Positions 1 through 20,036 of a stretch of 64,000 nucleotides of DNA are shown here, piece by piece. The stretch is taken from assembly GCA_949130485.1 (NCBI GenBank), contig OX422190.1, positions 2,150,781-2,214,780 of the forward strand. Reading direction: 5' to 3'. Under the pieces are notes generated by a model that made no database searches, was not told where the DNA came from, and saw only the letters and a program-made list of their open reading frames with translations. The position numbers and the translations under genes are program-made. The DNA is from Agelas oroides. Its lineage: Eukaryota > Porifera > Demospongiae > Agelasida > Agelasidae. Each line of letters starts with the position of its first letter. The first letter of the stretch is position 1.

Positions 1-80
1 ACCACAGAAGTGAGAGTAGACACTTATTCTTTCTCTTAACAAGTAAACACCTCTCTCATTCACTTTCCCTCTGACTCCAG

Positions 81-8873
<8,793 letters not shown>

Positions 8874-9897
8874 ACAAGCTAACACACCTTGCTCTTTTAT
8901 ACATGTATACATGCAGTACTTGAATTATAATTTTAACCACTACTTTTGAGAGTAACTGTGTTTCTAAAAAGATATCGATCTTTTCTTGTATGTAGACTAA
9001 TCCAGTCAGGTAGAAGAATATAATATAATATATAAGTATCATCATAGTACAAAGCTATACCAGAAAATATCACGAGTTTGTTGCCGTCTGTATTGTTACG
9101 AGTGCGCAGCACGAATAACAATGCCAATGGCAACAAACGAGTGATGTTTTTTTCCGGTATAGCTTGGTACTATGGTGATAATGATTTTATCATACGAACC
9201 TTCGATTTCATTGCACGTTCGGACGCAGCGCACGTGACTTGTAGTACCTGATACGGATTCTCGCGTGACTTGTAGTACTGATACGGATTGTCGCGTGACT
9301 TGTAGTAAAAAATACGGCTTTTTATAAACTGCGTGCAGCTGCAAGGCTTCCCCATTGACTCCCATACATTAGCATGAGTTAGACGTATGATAATGGATAG
9401 TATTGTGTGGTTTTACGATAACCAATACTTGTTCTCATACTGGCTTCAGTTAGGTAGTTATCCATGGCTACCGTTTAACTATCTTTAGTTTGTGGTAGTC
9501 TGAATCTCGAATAGCCAATCTCTCAGCCAAAGATTGTGTGGGTACGCTAGATGAGGATGCAAATAGTCAAACAATATTTGAGTGCACAATACTAAATAGT
9601 ATGATGAAGTTGTGTGCATTCAAAGACTGTTCCGACTATTTACTCGCAAATAGCCTCGTCTAATGTAATTATACACACTTCACTAAGCACTCAAGGTTTC
9701 ACATTCATACATGAGAGCAGGGAGGAAGGGAGTAAGGGAGGGAGGGAGGGAGGGAGGGAGGGAGGGAGGGAGGGAAGTGGGTGAAGGAACAGAGGAGGAA
9801 GGTGGATGAAATGTGTTTGGGACAGACAAGTGGTACAAGGAAAGAAAGACAGAGTTTGGTGACTGCTATGCAAACACCAGGAACAATTAAAACAGTG
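8874..9897. other. Convergent intergenic region with small inverted repeats
   Basis: Lies between the SRCR stop and the YEATS4 stop. It holds an inverted repeat (about 9048-9172, arms with GCTATACC and GGTATAGC), a three-copy repeat of about 33 bp (9232-9311, GCGTGACTTGTAGTA), a weak foldback (about 9545-9665) and a (GGGA)n tract (9719-9775). No gene seen. Confidence 0.75.
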
Positions 9898-10054
9898 TCA
9901 CCCCTTCTCCTCCTCGGCTTTATCAATCTGTTCCTTTAGCCTCTGGATTGCCTCTCTGCTTACTTTGAGTCTGTCACTGAGGTCCTGGATCTCAAGCTTG
10001 ATCTTCTTCTGTGCTGTGCCCAGTGACGACAGTGCCCTATCCTCCATTTCTTTA

Positions 10055-10126
<72 letters not shown>

Positions 10127-13100
10127 CGTGTGTGTGAGAAGGAGAGGGAGAACGTGAATATGTATACAAATACCTTTCACTTTTTCGTGTGTTGTGATTT
10201 CGTACCAAACCAGAGAACAGTTATAATTCGCCCACTGACGCTATACACTTTGTGCAAATTGCACCTTGGAATCCACAGACAAGAAACCAGCAATCTTGCG
10301 CATGCATGAACAGATTAATTTCTCGGACAACCTGAAAACCTCTGTACAAGTAACGTCATAACTTGTCTTACGGATCCGGAGACAACAACTCCCACATGCA
10401 CAAGGCAACTTTGCACGTGTACACACTAATAACCACACTAGTTTGTAGAGGAGAAGAAAACATACCAAAAATTTCAGCTGGTCATGTTTGTAGCTACCAC
10501 AAATTGAAAGTGTTGTGCATTTTGACCACACAAGTTATTAAATATAATTTATCCCTACTAACTAGTCCTATGTACACAGATATGTGTAAGAAGGGTGTAC
10601 ATGTGTGTGTGTGCGTGCAAGAGAGGATAAAGCATATGTGGTGAATGTAAAGTCAGTATTTACCACTCACAATCAATCCCTGGCTCGTGTCTAATGGCAG
10701 GAACCATGGTCTTGGGAGAAGTTAGTAAGTGGTGCATGGTATTAGTGGGGTCGGTGAACACCTGGGGGAGGAGATGAACATAAACTACTTGTCAACACTG
10801 TGCACACAAGGTGCATTGTGGAACACAGTGTGTATTTCCAGACCACAGCTAGCTTTTGTCCCAGGCTCTCTCTTCACTCCTTATATGGAGAGAGCATAGG
10901 AACCAGGCTAGAAAGAAACTATACTAGGATTTTTGTAATGCGTACCATTTCATCGTACTGTTCGGAGACAACATTCTTCTTCCCAGCGATGACTGCTGGA
11001 TCGTTCTGAAACAACTTGAGCAAGTGGTAGATTGTCAGCTGAGAGAGAGAGGGAGGGGATAAAATGGAGTATCGCTACTGTAAACAACACTACACACGGC
11101 CACCAACTTCCTGAAATTATCTCTAATGGCAGAGCTGCGCTAGTTGCAAATTACTACAAGCTGTCATGTTCTGTATTCTACTACCTCAACATGCAAAGGG
11201 AATCAGAAATCCACTACTATTTTAGTATACTGTAGTTTACTAGAGGGTAATACCTCACGGTACAAATACATTTTAGTTTACTGTAGTTTACTAAGGTCAG
11301 TTAACTAGGGGCAGTTGGCTCTATCATTTAGTTCTCACGGGTTTCTCAGTAGGGTCCATGAAGAACACTTTAATGATGACTTCAAACTCCCCCCATCCTG
11401 TCTCACTGATCTCGTACGGTGGTTTCATCAGCACTGCAGACAAACAAAACATCAAACACTGCATGGTGTTGCATTGATACGCCTCAATATTTTCAAGAAT
11501 GACAGTACCATGTCTAAGGTCCTATAAAGCATTTTTATCATGTCATGTAATTCTGTACACCAAAATTAAGTCACCACCTTGGTGTACAGCATGTCATTGG
11601 TAGAACATGCGGTGTGAATTGATATACCGTAGACCAGGAAAATTTCGCTGTTAAATAATTTCGTGGTTTAACACGCAAATAAAAACTTTTACGTGGCGAT
11701 GAACAACAAATAAGCACGCGCACGTCCACACCTCCCGAGGTAAACGTCCGATCGACGACTACTCCTGACAGCCACAACGTTACAATAGCTGGCTCTCCTG
11801 ATACCTGGTAGTAGATTAAACACTAGGAACGCTCCAGGTGCTTGTCCATTATGTAACCGTCAAGCATTAAAATAATTTCGCGGATCGAACCAACCGCAAA
11901 AATTTAACAACATGAAATTTTTTGCGCGAATTATTTTTAACGTGAAAATTTCCAGATCTACGGTACTAGCTGTTACATAGCATTTGTATTCCGTCCAATT
12001 CAACACAAACCAATAACATTTTGGTAGCCATCACCATGGTAACAGGTTTTTCTTCCCTCATTACCAAAGCACATGGAGTGTCTAGGAGCTCATTAGCTAA
12101 CTCTATTGGGATATGTCCTAAGAAAGCATATGTGGCAGTCCCGTGTAGAAATCGAAAGTTATTCTGTCACGTATTTCGATCGCATCGCCGCCTTCAAAGC
12201 GCCGTATTGTTGAACTTCCGTTAAGGGCGGGGCTCATATGCACTTCGTAGATTCATTCATGTACATATCTACGAAACACGTATGAGCCCCACCCTTAACG
12301 GTGCTTCAAACACAGCGATGCAATCAAAACACATGACGGAATAACCTTTGATTTCTACCCGGGACTGCCACATATGGTTTGCAACTTACCTCTGATATGG
12401 TTGGGGTAGCTCTCATGTAGCTTGAACTGGACTTTCTTCACATATACTGACATATCCTGAGGAAGTATACAAGAATATCGTGAGACTATACACCACACAA
12501 GAATCATTTACATAAGAACAAGTGTCTATTGGCCCGGCAGTCAGCCAGTTTGGTTTAAGAAGTAACTTCCTGTTTGTCATTCTCCTCAAGCTCAAAACAA
12601 AATGACACGACAAATCTCCTTCGCACTCTGACTCAAAGGACCAACATGATCACGCCACAAGTTCATCATTAAAATTCCCTGAAGTATATGCGGGCTAGTC
12701 TCGCAAGCCACATCCTTCGCAGAGAGAGGAAGGGTCTGGTCACAGTTGACTAGAGTTGTGGCCAAGGAATATCAAGTAGCACACGCGGTTAGATAATAAG
12801 ATGCTGACATTTGCTACGTGTGGTGACGTAATTGCTACTCCATGACAACACATGCAATCCACAAAGTGTGTGATCTCATTGGTCACAGTAAGTTTCTGCT
12901 GTGGCGACAACTCTATGGTTGCAGTGTGACCAGACCTTCCTCTCTCTGCGAAGGGTGCAGCCTGTGAGACTGTATGCAGGCAGAAATGAGGGACATGAAA
13001 TCAACTTGCTGTGGCCTGAGGTTTGGTGATAAAAACCAGTTTTAGAGCTGGAGTTGTTGCATCGACCACAAATCCTGGTAACCTCACATGACTACATACT

Positions 13101-13426
13101 CGTATGTGTTGCTTGACTAAAACAAAAGTAGGTCCTTTGTTCACCTCATTTTTGAACGGTCTCAAGTAGCACGTCCATGCATGTGTGTGTCCATCATCCT
13201 CCCTTTTCTTTCCAAAGTATCTTGCCACGTTCCCATACACGATGGGTTTCATCAAAACGACACCCTGGAAACAGACATGTGAAACACCTCCACAGTAAAA
13301 GTAAATGCTAGATGACAAGCACCATTAGTAAACATCATCACACAGAACAGTACTGTAACTACAGCAACTTCGAGAAGGTACCTTTCTCCTAGCATTTCCA
13401 CCTTCATGGGGTACGAGTTCCGCCAT
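9898..13426 (-). CDS. YEATS4: YEATS4/GAS41 YEATS-domain chromatin reader
   Basis: Seven coding exons on the minus strand: 13382-13426 (ATG), 13145-13264, 12390-12456, 11339-11433, 10946-11038, 10671-10761 and 9898-10055 (TGA). All phases agree and give 222 aa, against 227 in human. The YEATS domain spans residues ~16-140 and includes [17 protein letters not shown]. His41 (GHTH), Ser71/Tyr72 (ESY) and Trp91 (TGWGEF) match the acyl-lysine cage of GAS41 (human H43, S73, Y74, W93). The C-terminal ~50 residues form the family's charged coiled coil ([10 protein letters not shown] to AEEEKG). GAS41 is a nuclear subunit of SRCAP and TIP60 complexes that binds acylated H3 and supports H2A.Z deposition. 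It is divergent from the SRP receptor gene, with 71 bp between start codons. Confidence 0.97.
10058..10136. repeat. (GT)n microsatellite at the YEATS4 last acceptor
   Basis: On the minus strand this is a CA run ending in the acceptor CAG of the terminal YEATS4 exon. Confidence 0.97.
11624..11966. mobile_element. Inverted-repeat element, ends TACCGTAGA..GGAAAATTT
   Basis: The left end ACCGTAGACCAGGAAAATTT and the inverse of the right end (CCGTAGATCTGGAAATTTTC) are near-identical. Related ends occur at about 23336-23515 and as a solo end at 43379-43450. It lies in a YEATS4 intron and holds no ORF. Confidence 0.65.
12131..12374. mobile_element. TIR element TGTGGCAGTCCCG.., TA-flanked
   Basis: Perfect ends TGTGGCAGTCCCG and CGGGACTGCCACA flanked by TA on both sides. 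A second inverse pair lies internally (GGGCGGGGCTCAT against ATGAGCCCCACCC). A partial copy lies at 14411-14550. TA flanking suggests Tc1/mariner-type mobilisation (inference). Confidence 0.7.
12696..12972. mobile_element. 9-bp-TSD foldback family, TAGTCTCG subfamily
   Basis: Begins TAGTCTCGCAAGCC and ends with GTGAGACTG. Inner arms GGAAGGGTCTGGTCAC and GTGACCAGACCTTCC pair. Flanks TATGCGGGC (12687-12695) and TATGCAGGC (12973-12981) form a 9-bp duplication with one mismatch. Inserted in YEATS4 intron 2. Confidence 0.8.
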
Positions 13427-13497
13427 TTTCCCGCCTTTTTTTCTTTACAGCCGACGGATAATTAGAACGAGCTAGAGGCTCGGCTAGAGGTCTGACA
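13427..13497. promoter_or_regulatory. Bidirectional YEATS4/SRPRB promoter region
   Basis: Only 71 bp separate the two divergent start codons, so both 5' UTRs and core promoter elements must overlap here and extend into the first exons. TTTCCCGCC next to the YEATS4 start resembles an E2F site. No TATA box seen. Confidence 0.6.
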
Positions 13498-16400
13498 ATG
13501 GAGTCGATCCAGCAGTCTTTTGAAGATTTCTTGCAGTATTTGGAGGCTGTACTCCCTCCAGATCTAGCCACATATGAAGCAGGAGTGATTGCAGCCACTG
13601 CAGTTATTGGACTGCTTGTTCTTGGTGAGTTGTAAAGGGCTAGTCAGAATTATAGAAAGTTTGCATGACTGTATGGGGTGCCGTTTGTGTCAAAACTCCG
13701 GTTTTTAGTAATGTTTATCAAACCCGCATCCTTTACTAAACCTCGATCGATTTTTACTAAACATCGATCGATCTTTCGTAAACATCGATCGATTTCTACT
13801 AGAAATGGCAATCCATCGACCTTTGCTAAACATTGATCGATCTTTGCTAAACATCGATCGATGTTTAGCTAAACATCGATCTTTGCTAAACATCGATCGA
13901 TCTTTGCTAAACATCGATCGATCTTTGCTGAACATCGATCGATGTTTAGCAAACATCGATCAATGTTTAGCAAAGATCGATGTTTAGCAAAGGTCGATGG
14001 ATTGCCATTTCTAGTAGAGATCGATCGATGTTTACGATGCATTGCCATAGAGATCGATCGATGTTTACTAAAGATCGATCGAGGTTTAGTAAAGGTCGCG
14101 GGTTTGATAAACATTACTAAAAACCGGAGTTTTGACACAAACGGCACCCCATATGACTGAGCATACTAAACTTCATAGCAGTGGTACAGTTATGGAAGTC
14201 CTAGGTGGCTGAATGCTGCGCTAATGGGGTGAGACTGAAAGGAATTTATGCAGACTTTGATCTCCAACACGTATCTTGAGAATTGATAAGGCCACACCAA
14301 ATTGATTTCATGGTTCACGGATCAGTCTCAAATTTTGACCAGGGTGGCAGGCAAAAAAATAAAAAAGATGAATATCATTAATCATAATGAGCATTATCAC
14401 ATCAAATGCGTAAGTGGCAGTCCCGGGTAGAAATCGAGGTCCATAATTTGCGTATTGTTATTCCATTGCGTATTTTGACCGCGTTACCGCGTTCAAAGCG
14501 CTGAAGCACAGAACTTCCGTTAAGGGCAGGGCTCATACGCACTACGTAGACTTATTAGGTATTCATGCACCACTAATGGTTAATTTACATTTTTTTCTGC
14601 ATCCGTGAAACAATAGACCCGCCGGATCCGTGAACCATGAAATCAATTTGGTATGGCCTAATCAATGCTTGAGATACGTGTCTTGTGAGTGTTACGTATA
14701 CGATGTAAATGTCATGCATACCACACCATCTTGGAAGGAAAAGCAAACGATTTTCAATGGGACCTAAGTCACAGTGGGTCAAACTTTCCTGCCTAGCGAC
14801 GCTCCTACAAATAGCATTCCTTGTACAGCTGTGTAGAATAGTAGAATCTCCTTACTGGCCCATTGCATACCACAAGAGACTGACTAGTCTTGCAAGCCTG
14901 GCCCAACCAACGCCAGCACAGATTGCTTTCAGTATCACACACGGGGAAGGAAGGGTCTGGTGACTCTCGGTAGGTTTCCGTGTGCATGTAGAATGCATTA
15001 ATGCAGGAAGTCATGAGTTCGATAAAGCCGTTATAGCACTAGCGTGGGTAACGAACTTAGCCACCACACTCTTCTGATTCAGCGGTTTCACACGTCAAGA
15101 TTAGCTCAGAGTCATGTGACCGTAGCTAATCAGATTGTATACGCGGCAATCGAGACATAGCACATGGAAACCTACCGAGAGTCACCAGACCCTTCCTTCC
15201 CTGGTTGGGTCTGGCTTGTAAGACTAGAGACTGAGACTATCCAGCCTATGTAAGCCCTAGCCTCATTCCCAGGCTGTCCTGGGAATGAGGCCATGGTTGC
15301 TGATCTAAACCACTATATCTACAGTTGGTTTACCAGCTCAAGTGAGCTGAGTTGTTTTTGCTTTTTCTGTCTTCTTGCAGTGCTCCTAGTGTGCATGTTT
15401 GGGAGGAAAAGAAAGGGACGTCACATCTGCCTGCTAGGACTGAGTGACTCGGGGAAAACGCTCCTCTTTATGAGGGTATTAATTGCCGTCTTTAACATTT
15501 CTGTTGTTAGGGTCAGCATAGTTGCAGCAAATGTCACATGGCCTTGTCCCCAGACCTTCACTGCCTCCAGTCGTTGATCAGTATTGGAGTATGCAAGTGT
15601 GGTGGGGGGGGCGTATGGGAGTTTAGTCTTGTGTCCAGCCCGTGCGCACCTCCCAGTGGGAAACATTTCTCCTCGTGAGAGGGTGGGATCTGGAGATGAG
15701 ACTAATGGGAGTTGTGGTCAGCAGATGCTATCTTGTAAAATGTTCAGACAGTGTTCAGAAAGGGCCTCGAGATCCACTGCTAGGCACAACCTCTGTTGTG
15801 TCTACCCACCGTCTCTCTTTGTCTCTTCTCTCTCATGATATGACCAACAAAACTGCTGACAAGGTGTTTTCAAGATTGTTGCATTTGCGTATCACATACG
15901 ACCCAAGACTATGTAGATGGTTTCCAAATGTCAATTAAGCGCCCTACTTCCGGAGGGCAAATGCGCGATCGATAGGCAGCTGTACAGCGGACCTTTCACC
16001 TTGAGAGATGCAGCTTCTTTTATCTTTCGGTACTAATGGTAAGGACTTGATGTAGCCTGTATTTTGCATGTAGCTGCACTAAACACAGACCCCGACTCTT
16101 GCCCTCCGGAAGTGAAGCCATCCCCCATGAAAACCATCTATATAGAGAAACGAAGGCCGGGAGATGAGGCTGAATACCGTAACTGTGCATTGCTTTGAGG
16201 TATATATCCACCAAAAGTTCAGAGGTACAGCTCTGTGAACGTTGATGTACAACTGACAATCAGTTTCTACCTGAAAGTGCCACAGTTAATTTTCAGTTAT
16301 CTACAATAGCTCCTGTTATTTCACAGCTCAAATATGGCCACTTCATGAGGACACAGAATTCAATCAAAGAGAACATCACACAGTACGAGCCCTCTAACAA

Positions 16401-18483
16401 GGTATGTGGATGGTTGCAGCAGTCAGAACCGGGGTGGTTGTGCCTAAAAAACTTTGCCATTAGCTACTTTCACTGTGTAGTGCTTTTTTTAAATTGCTTT
16501 TTTTAAATGCACAAAGGACACAGCAGCTACCAGTCTTGACTAGTAACATGATCACAAGTATACTCTGTGACGTTCCTCTTGCCAAGACACGTTAGGACGT
16601 GACGTGCCTCTCGCCAAGACACGTTAGGACGTGACGTGCCTCTTGCCAAGACAAGACACGTTAGGATGTGACGTGCCTCTTGCCAAGACACGTTAGGACG
16701 TGACGTGCCTCTTGCCAAGACAAGACACGTTAGGATGTGACGTGCCTCTTGCCAAGACACGTTAGGACGTGACGTGCCTCTTGCCAAGACACGTTAGGAC
16801 GTGACGTGCCTCTTGCCAAGACAAGACACGTTAGGATGTGACGTGCCTCTTGCCAAGACACGTTAGGACGTGACGTGCCTCTTGCCAAGACATTACTTGT
16901 TGTGTATTAGGACATAACCTTGTTCTCAGGCTCCTCCCCCAGCTTTTGTCACATACTGGATACAAGCTGGGATGTAGTCTGGGATTGAGACGGCCATTTT
17001 GATACACTGGTTCAACCTTAGCATGATGTAGAATCTTCATTACCTGTACTATGACATGATGATATTTCAACTTGTCGTTTTCATGCACGCTCATCCAGAA
17101 AGGCAAACCTGTTGAACTGGTTGATATCCCTGGAGATGAGAGAGTACGAGATCGACTCTTCTCCAAATACAAGAACTCTCTGCGGTATGCAGTTCACAGT
17201 GGATGAAATATAGAAGCCAGGCTGGATTGTGTGCTTATAGTGGAGTGGGGTAGAGTCAAGAAGACTAAATAATTGTGGTTGTGATCTATTTGGTCTTACT
17301 CCTCCCAGTGCGGTCATATTGGTCATTGACAGTGTCAACTTCCCTGAAGAGGTTAGGAGTGTGTCAGAGATGACCTTTGACCTTCTCTCGGAGAAGACAA
17401 TGCACATCTGCAAGATTCCTTTGTTGCTGGCGTGCAACAAACAGGACATGGCACTTGCAAGGAGATGCAGCAACATTCAGAAAGAACTTGAGAAAGAAAT
17501 GTATGAAGACGTAGCCTTACATGCCGTAGCATTCAACTCAGAGAAGGCCTGGTGAAACCCTGATATCTAGGTGCCAATATATTATCCTTGTTCCCAGGCC
17601 TTCTCCAGTCCTAGGGTTTTTATGGGATGTGGCTTCACTTTGGTAGGACAAGCGTCGGTGTGTGGTTCAGTGCAGCTGTGTGCAAAATACAGACACATTT
17701 ACCAAAAGATAAAAGAAGCTGCTTAATTGACATTTGTAAACTATCTATGCTACAAGTTAACCTCGTTCCAGATAATCTGGGAGTGGCCTGGGAACGAGGC
17801 TAGCTGCAAGTGACAGTAGCCAAGTTGACCAAGTTGAACGCCTGGTTATTCAGAGCACTTCTACTGGTTTAGTGGATAAGGCTAGTCACTAGACTGCAGT
17901 CTATGCATGAGATAGCTGTCATCCCAGTGTGGCTGACAAGGCCTGATATTGGCCAAAACGCGTCCTGTGCAGTGGGTGACTTTGTATAACATCTAGGTCT
18001 ATCTGTTAGGGAGATGTGGTTCATCGATTGTAAATTATAGTTTGACCAAATTGTTCAACAAAGATTCACACATTCAGTGGGGCCCTATTCATTCTATGAA
18101 CAGGAAGTGAGACCTTAATTACTTGCAGTTGATTAATGTTTGCAAATGATGAGCCTCGTACCCAGGCCACATTGGGAGGAAAAGTGCCCTCCCACGTTGC
18201 CTAGGTACGAGGCTAAAAAAAGCTATTTTGTTTATATCACGACTTCTGTTTTTGTAGCTCTGCACTGAGGGTGAGTCGTTCTGCTAAACCAACGGCGCTG
18301 GATGGTGGTCCCAAACGTCAGGCTCCACTTGCATTTATTGGGAAGAGGAGAAAAGACTTTGAATTTTCTGGCCTGCCCTTCAGGGTCAGTTTTGTGCCCT
18401 GCAGTGCAAGGGGCAGGGGAGAAGAGGATGGAAGTGTGGCCGAAATAGAAGAAGTGACAAGTTGGATTGACCAACTGTGCTAG
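13498..18483 (+). CDS. SRPRB: Signal recognition particle receptor beta subunit
   Basis: Six exons, all in phase: 13498-13624, 15381-15475, 16327-16401, 17099-17184, 17309-17500 and 18258-18483 (TAG). They give 266 aa; human is 271. A short lumenal N-terminus leads into one membrane segment at about residues 28-48. It is followed by a small GTPase domain with the P-loop GLSDSGKT (62-69), switch-II DIPG (108-111), NKQD (171-174) and the late CSA motif. SRPRB anchors SRP receptor alpha at the ER membrane and gates transfer of ribosome-nascent chains to the translocon. The start is the first ATG after YEATS4 and keeps the hydrophobic anchor. Introns hold several transposable elements and a minisatellite, yet every splice site is intact. 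Confidence 0.96.
13674..14151. mobile_element. 478-bp foldback element with internal ATCGATCGAT array
   Basis: Outer arms of about 50 bp are near-perfect inverses, starting TGGGGTGCCGTTTGTGTCAA, with TA on both flanks (13672-13673 and 14152-14153). The interior is a symmetric series of TTTGCTAAACATCGATCGAT-like units, inverted about the midpoint. It lies in SRPRB intron 1. No transposase; TA flanks suggest a Tc1/mariner-type MITE. Confidence 0.85.
14245..14690. mobile_element. Inverted-repeat element carrying a nested partial TIR element
   Basis: Arms around ATTGATTTCATGGTTCACGG (14300s) and its inverse CCGTGAACCATGAAATCAAT (14630s) bound the element. Inside, 14411-14550 matches one half of the TGTGGCAGTCCCG element at 12131-12374, implying an insertion into an insertion. 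Confidence 0.65.
14885..15226. mobile_element. 9-bp-TSD foldback family, TAGTCTTG subfamily
   Basis: Ends TAGTCTTGCAAGCC and TTGTAAGACTA pair. Inner arms GGAAGGGTCTGGTGACTCTC and its inverse pair. Flanks GAGACTGAC and GAGACTGAG are a 9-bp duplication with one mismatch. Lies in SRPRB intron 1. Confidence 0.85.
16570..16893. repeat. Minisatellite in SRPRB intron 3, 32/37-bp units
   Basis: About ten units of CACGTTAGGACGTGACGTGC plus CTCTTGCCAAGA, some with an extra CAAGA giving 37 bp. The mix of unit lengths alternates in a higher-order pattern. Each unit carries TGACGTG, a half-CRE-like word. Confidence 0.93.
17758..17802. mobile_element. Short 9-bp-TSD foldback element
   Basis: A 45-bp hairpin TAACCTCGTTCC..GGGAACGAGGCTA in SRPRB intron 5. 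Flanks GCTACAAGT and GCTGCAAGT match at 8 of 9 bases. Confidence 0.75.
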
Positions 18484-19929
18484 GATTTTGAGTTGTACTC
18501 ACTTGAGATTCATGTGATCACTTTCAAACTTGATTCTTCTGAATGGGTCAGGTGTACGCGTTTTGATGTGCACTCAACATTGTGGGGCAAGCCTGAGTGA
18601 GCAGTGCATAGCTGAATCTTTTGCCTAGCAAGGCTTCACCGGTGTATTACACCACATCATGGCAACAGACTAGTGTGGAGCTTGCTTGCTCAGGTTTGCC
18701 CCAGTAAGTTTAAGATGTGTGCTCAATTATAAACTCATGCTATTGAGGGTAATTATGGAAATGTCACTGCAATGGAGAAATTCCCCTACCATCTAGAACC
18801 CTTCTACTTGCCTTCATAAAATAACTAGTGGAACTGTAGAACAGTGTGGGGCGAATTAAATCAACATCTATATTTGAAATGTAGAACATTGTGGGGCAAC
18901 CTGTGTAAATCAATACCTTAATAGTAGTGGGAGTGCATGTAGTATATATGCGCATGCATGGAGCAAATTACTAAATCAATGCCTTTGTAAAGTAGTACTA
19001 CACTAGTGGGAATGTAGAACATTGTGGGGCATGCACAACAGTATCTTGAAGCTAGCAAGCATTACCAGTGTCAGGTCACAGCAACTGACCAGCGTGCATG
19101 GAGCTTGTTCGGGCTTGCCCCAATAATTGACTTGTGCCTGCATGCAGCATACATACATACTAGCATACTAAGCATACATCCAATGCTTCATAAATTTGTG
19201 ATAAAGGTTAGGTTGACCAAAAATAACACAATACATAATCATTATTCCAAAACTACATGAAACAAGTAAAGAAAGTTGTACATGTAATTATCTCATTTCA
19301 TTTAGCCTGCAGTGTGTGTGTGTGTGTGTGTGTGCATAGGTAGGAGGAGGGGGGAGTTTTATACAGTATACTGATATATTTATACTGATGTAGTTATGGA
19401 GAGGAGGGGAATAGACGTGCACCTGTACATCATCACACATCACATATTATAACATGCAAAGCTTTGTGGAAGTAAGGCTAGGCGTTACGTCTATAGCAGT
19501 ATGTTCATTGTGTGAGGGACAGGTAGTAGCCCCGTTCCCAGGCTCTCATGCTTGAGAGCCTGGGAACGAGGCTACCAGGTTAGTATCATATACATGTGTT
19601 AGTATACAACAGGCAGTCATGCCATAACCACACCCACAAGCACACACAGTAAGACTAGTCTCATGCCCTGCCCGCGCATGCCTCCCGGTGAGAAACGGTC
19701 TGGTGAACACAGTCGAATTTCTTGGGCTTATTACCCAAATATGGTAATGACCAATGAGATTGCAAGATCGGTACCTATTACGTAGCACTTCCCTTACAAC
19801 AGTAAAATCTTGTTCATCTCCATTCAAGTATCTGAACCTTTTTTGAGCGGGTTGGCCGCAAAATGTTTTGATCGTTGCTAGGTTACATTGTCGCAAAAGC
19901 GTACGTTAGCCCAAGAAATTCGACTTGGT
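18484..19929. other. Convergent intergenic region, no gene recognised
   Basis: Lies between the SRPRB stop and the Golgi-protein gene. It contains a foldback at about 18575-18710 (arms with GTGGGGCAAGCCTGAG and CTCAGGTTTGCCCC), related ACATTGTGGGGC words at about 18840-19030, a short GT tract and a hairpin at 19529-19575 of the GTTCCCAGGC family. Confidence 0.7.
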
Positions 19930-19979
19930 TCACCAGACCGTTTCTCCTCGTGAGAGGGTGGGGTCTGGGGACGAGACTA
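19656..19979. mobile_element. 9-bp-TSD foldback element next to the GOLIM4-like 3' end
   Basis: Begins TAGTCTCATGCCCTGCCC and ends GGGGACGAGACTA. Flanked by perfect CAGTAAGAC duplications (19647-19655, 19980-19988). Inner arms with GAAACGGTCTGGTGAACACA pair. The open frame of the neighbouring last coding exon runs into it and stops inside it. Confidence 0.92.
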
Positions 19980-20036
19980 CAGTAAGACAAACAGTTACAC
20001 ATGCACTTGTGTAACACACACACACACACACACACA

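Noticed and set aside
16527-16787. ARGTSRPNVSWQEARH repeat protein on the minus strand
   Set aside because: Translation of the SRPRB intron 3 minisatellite; mixed unit lengths shift the frame.
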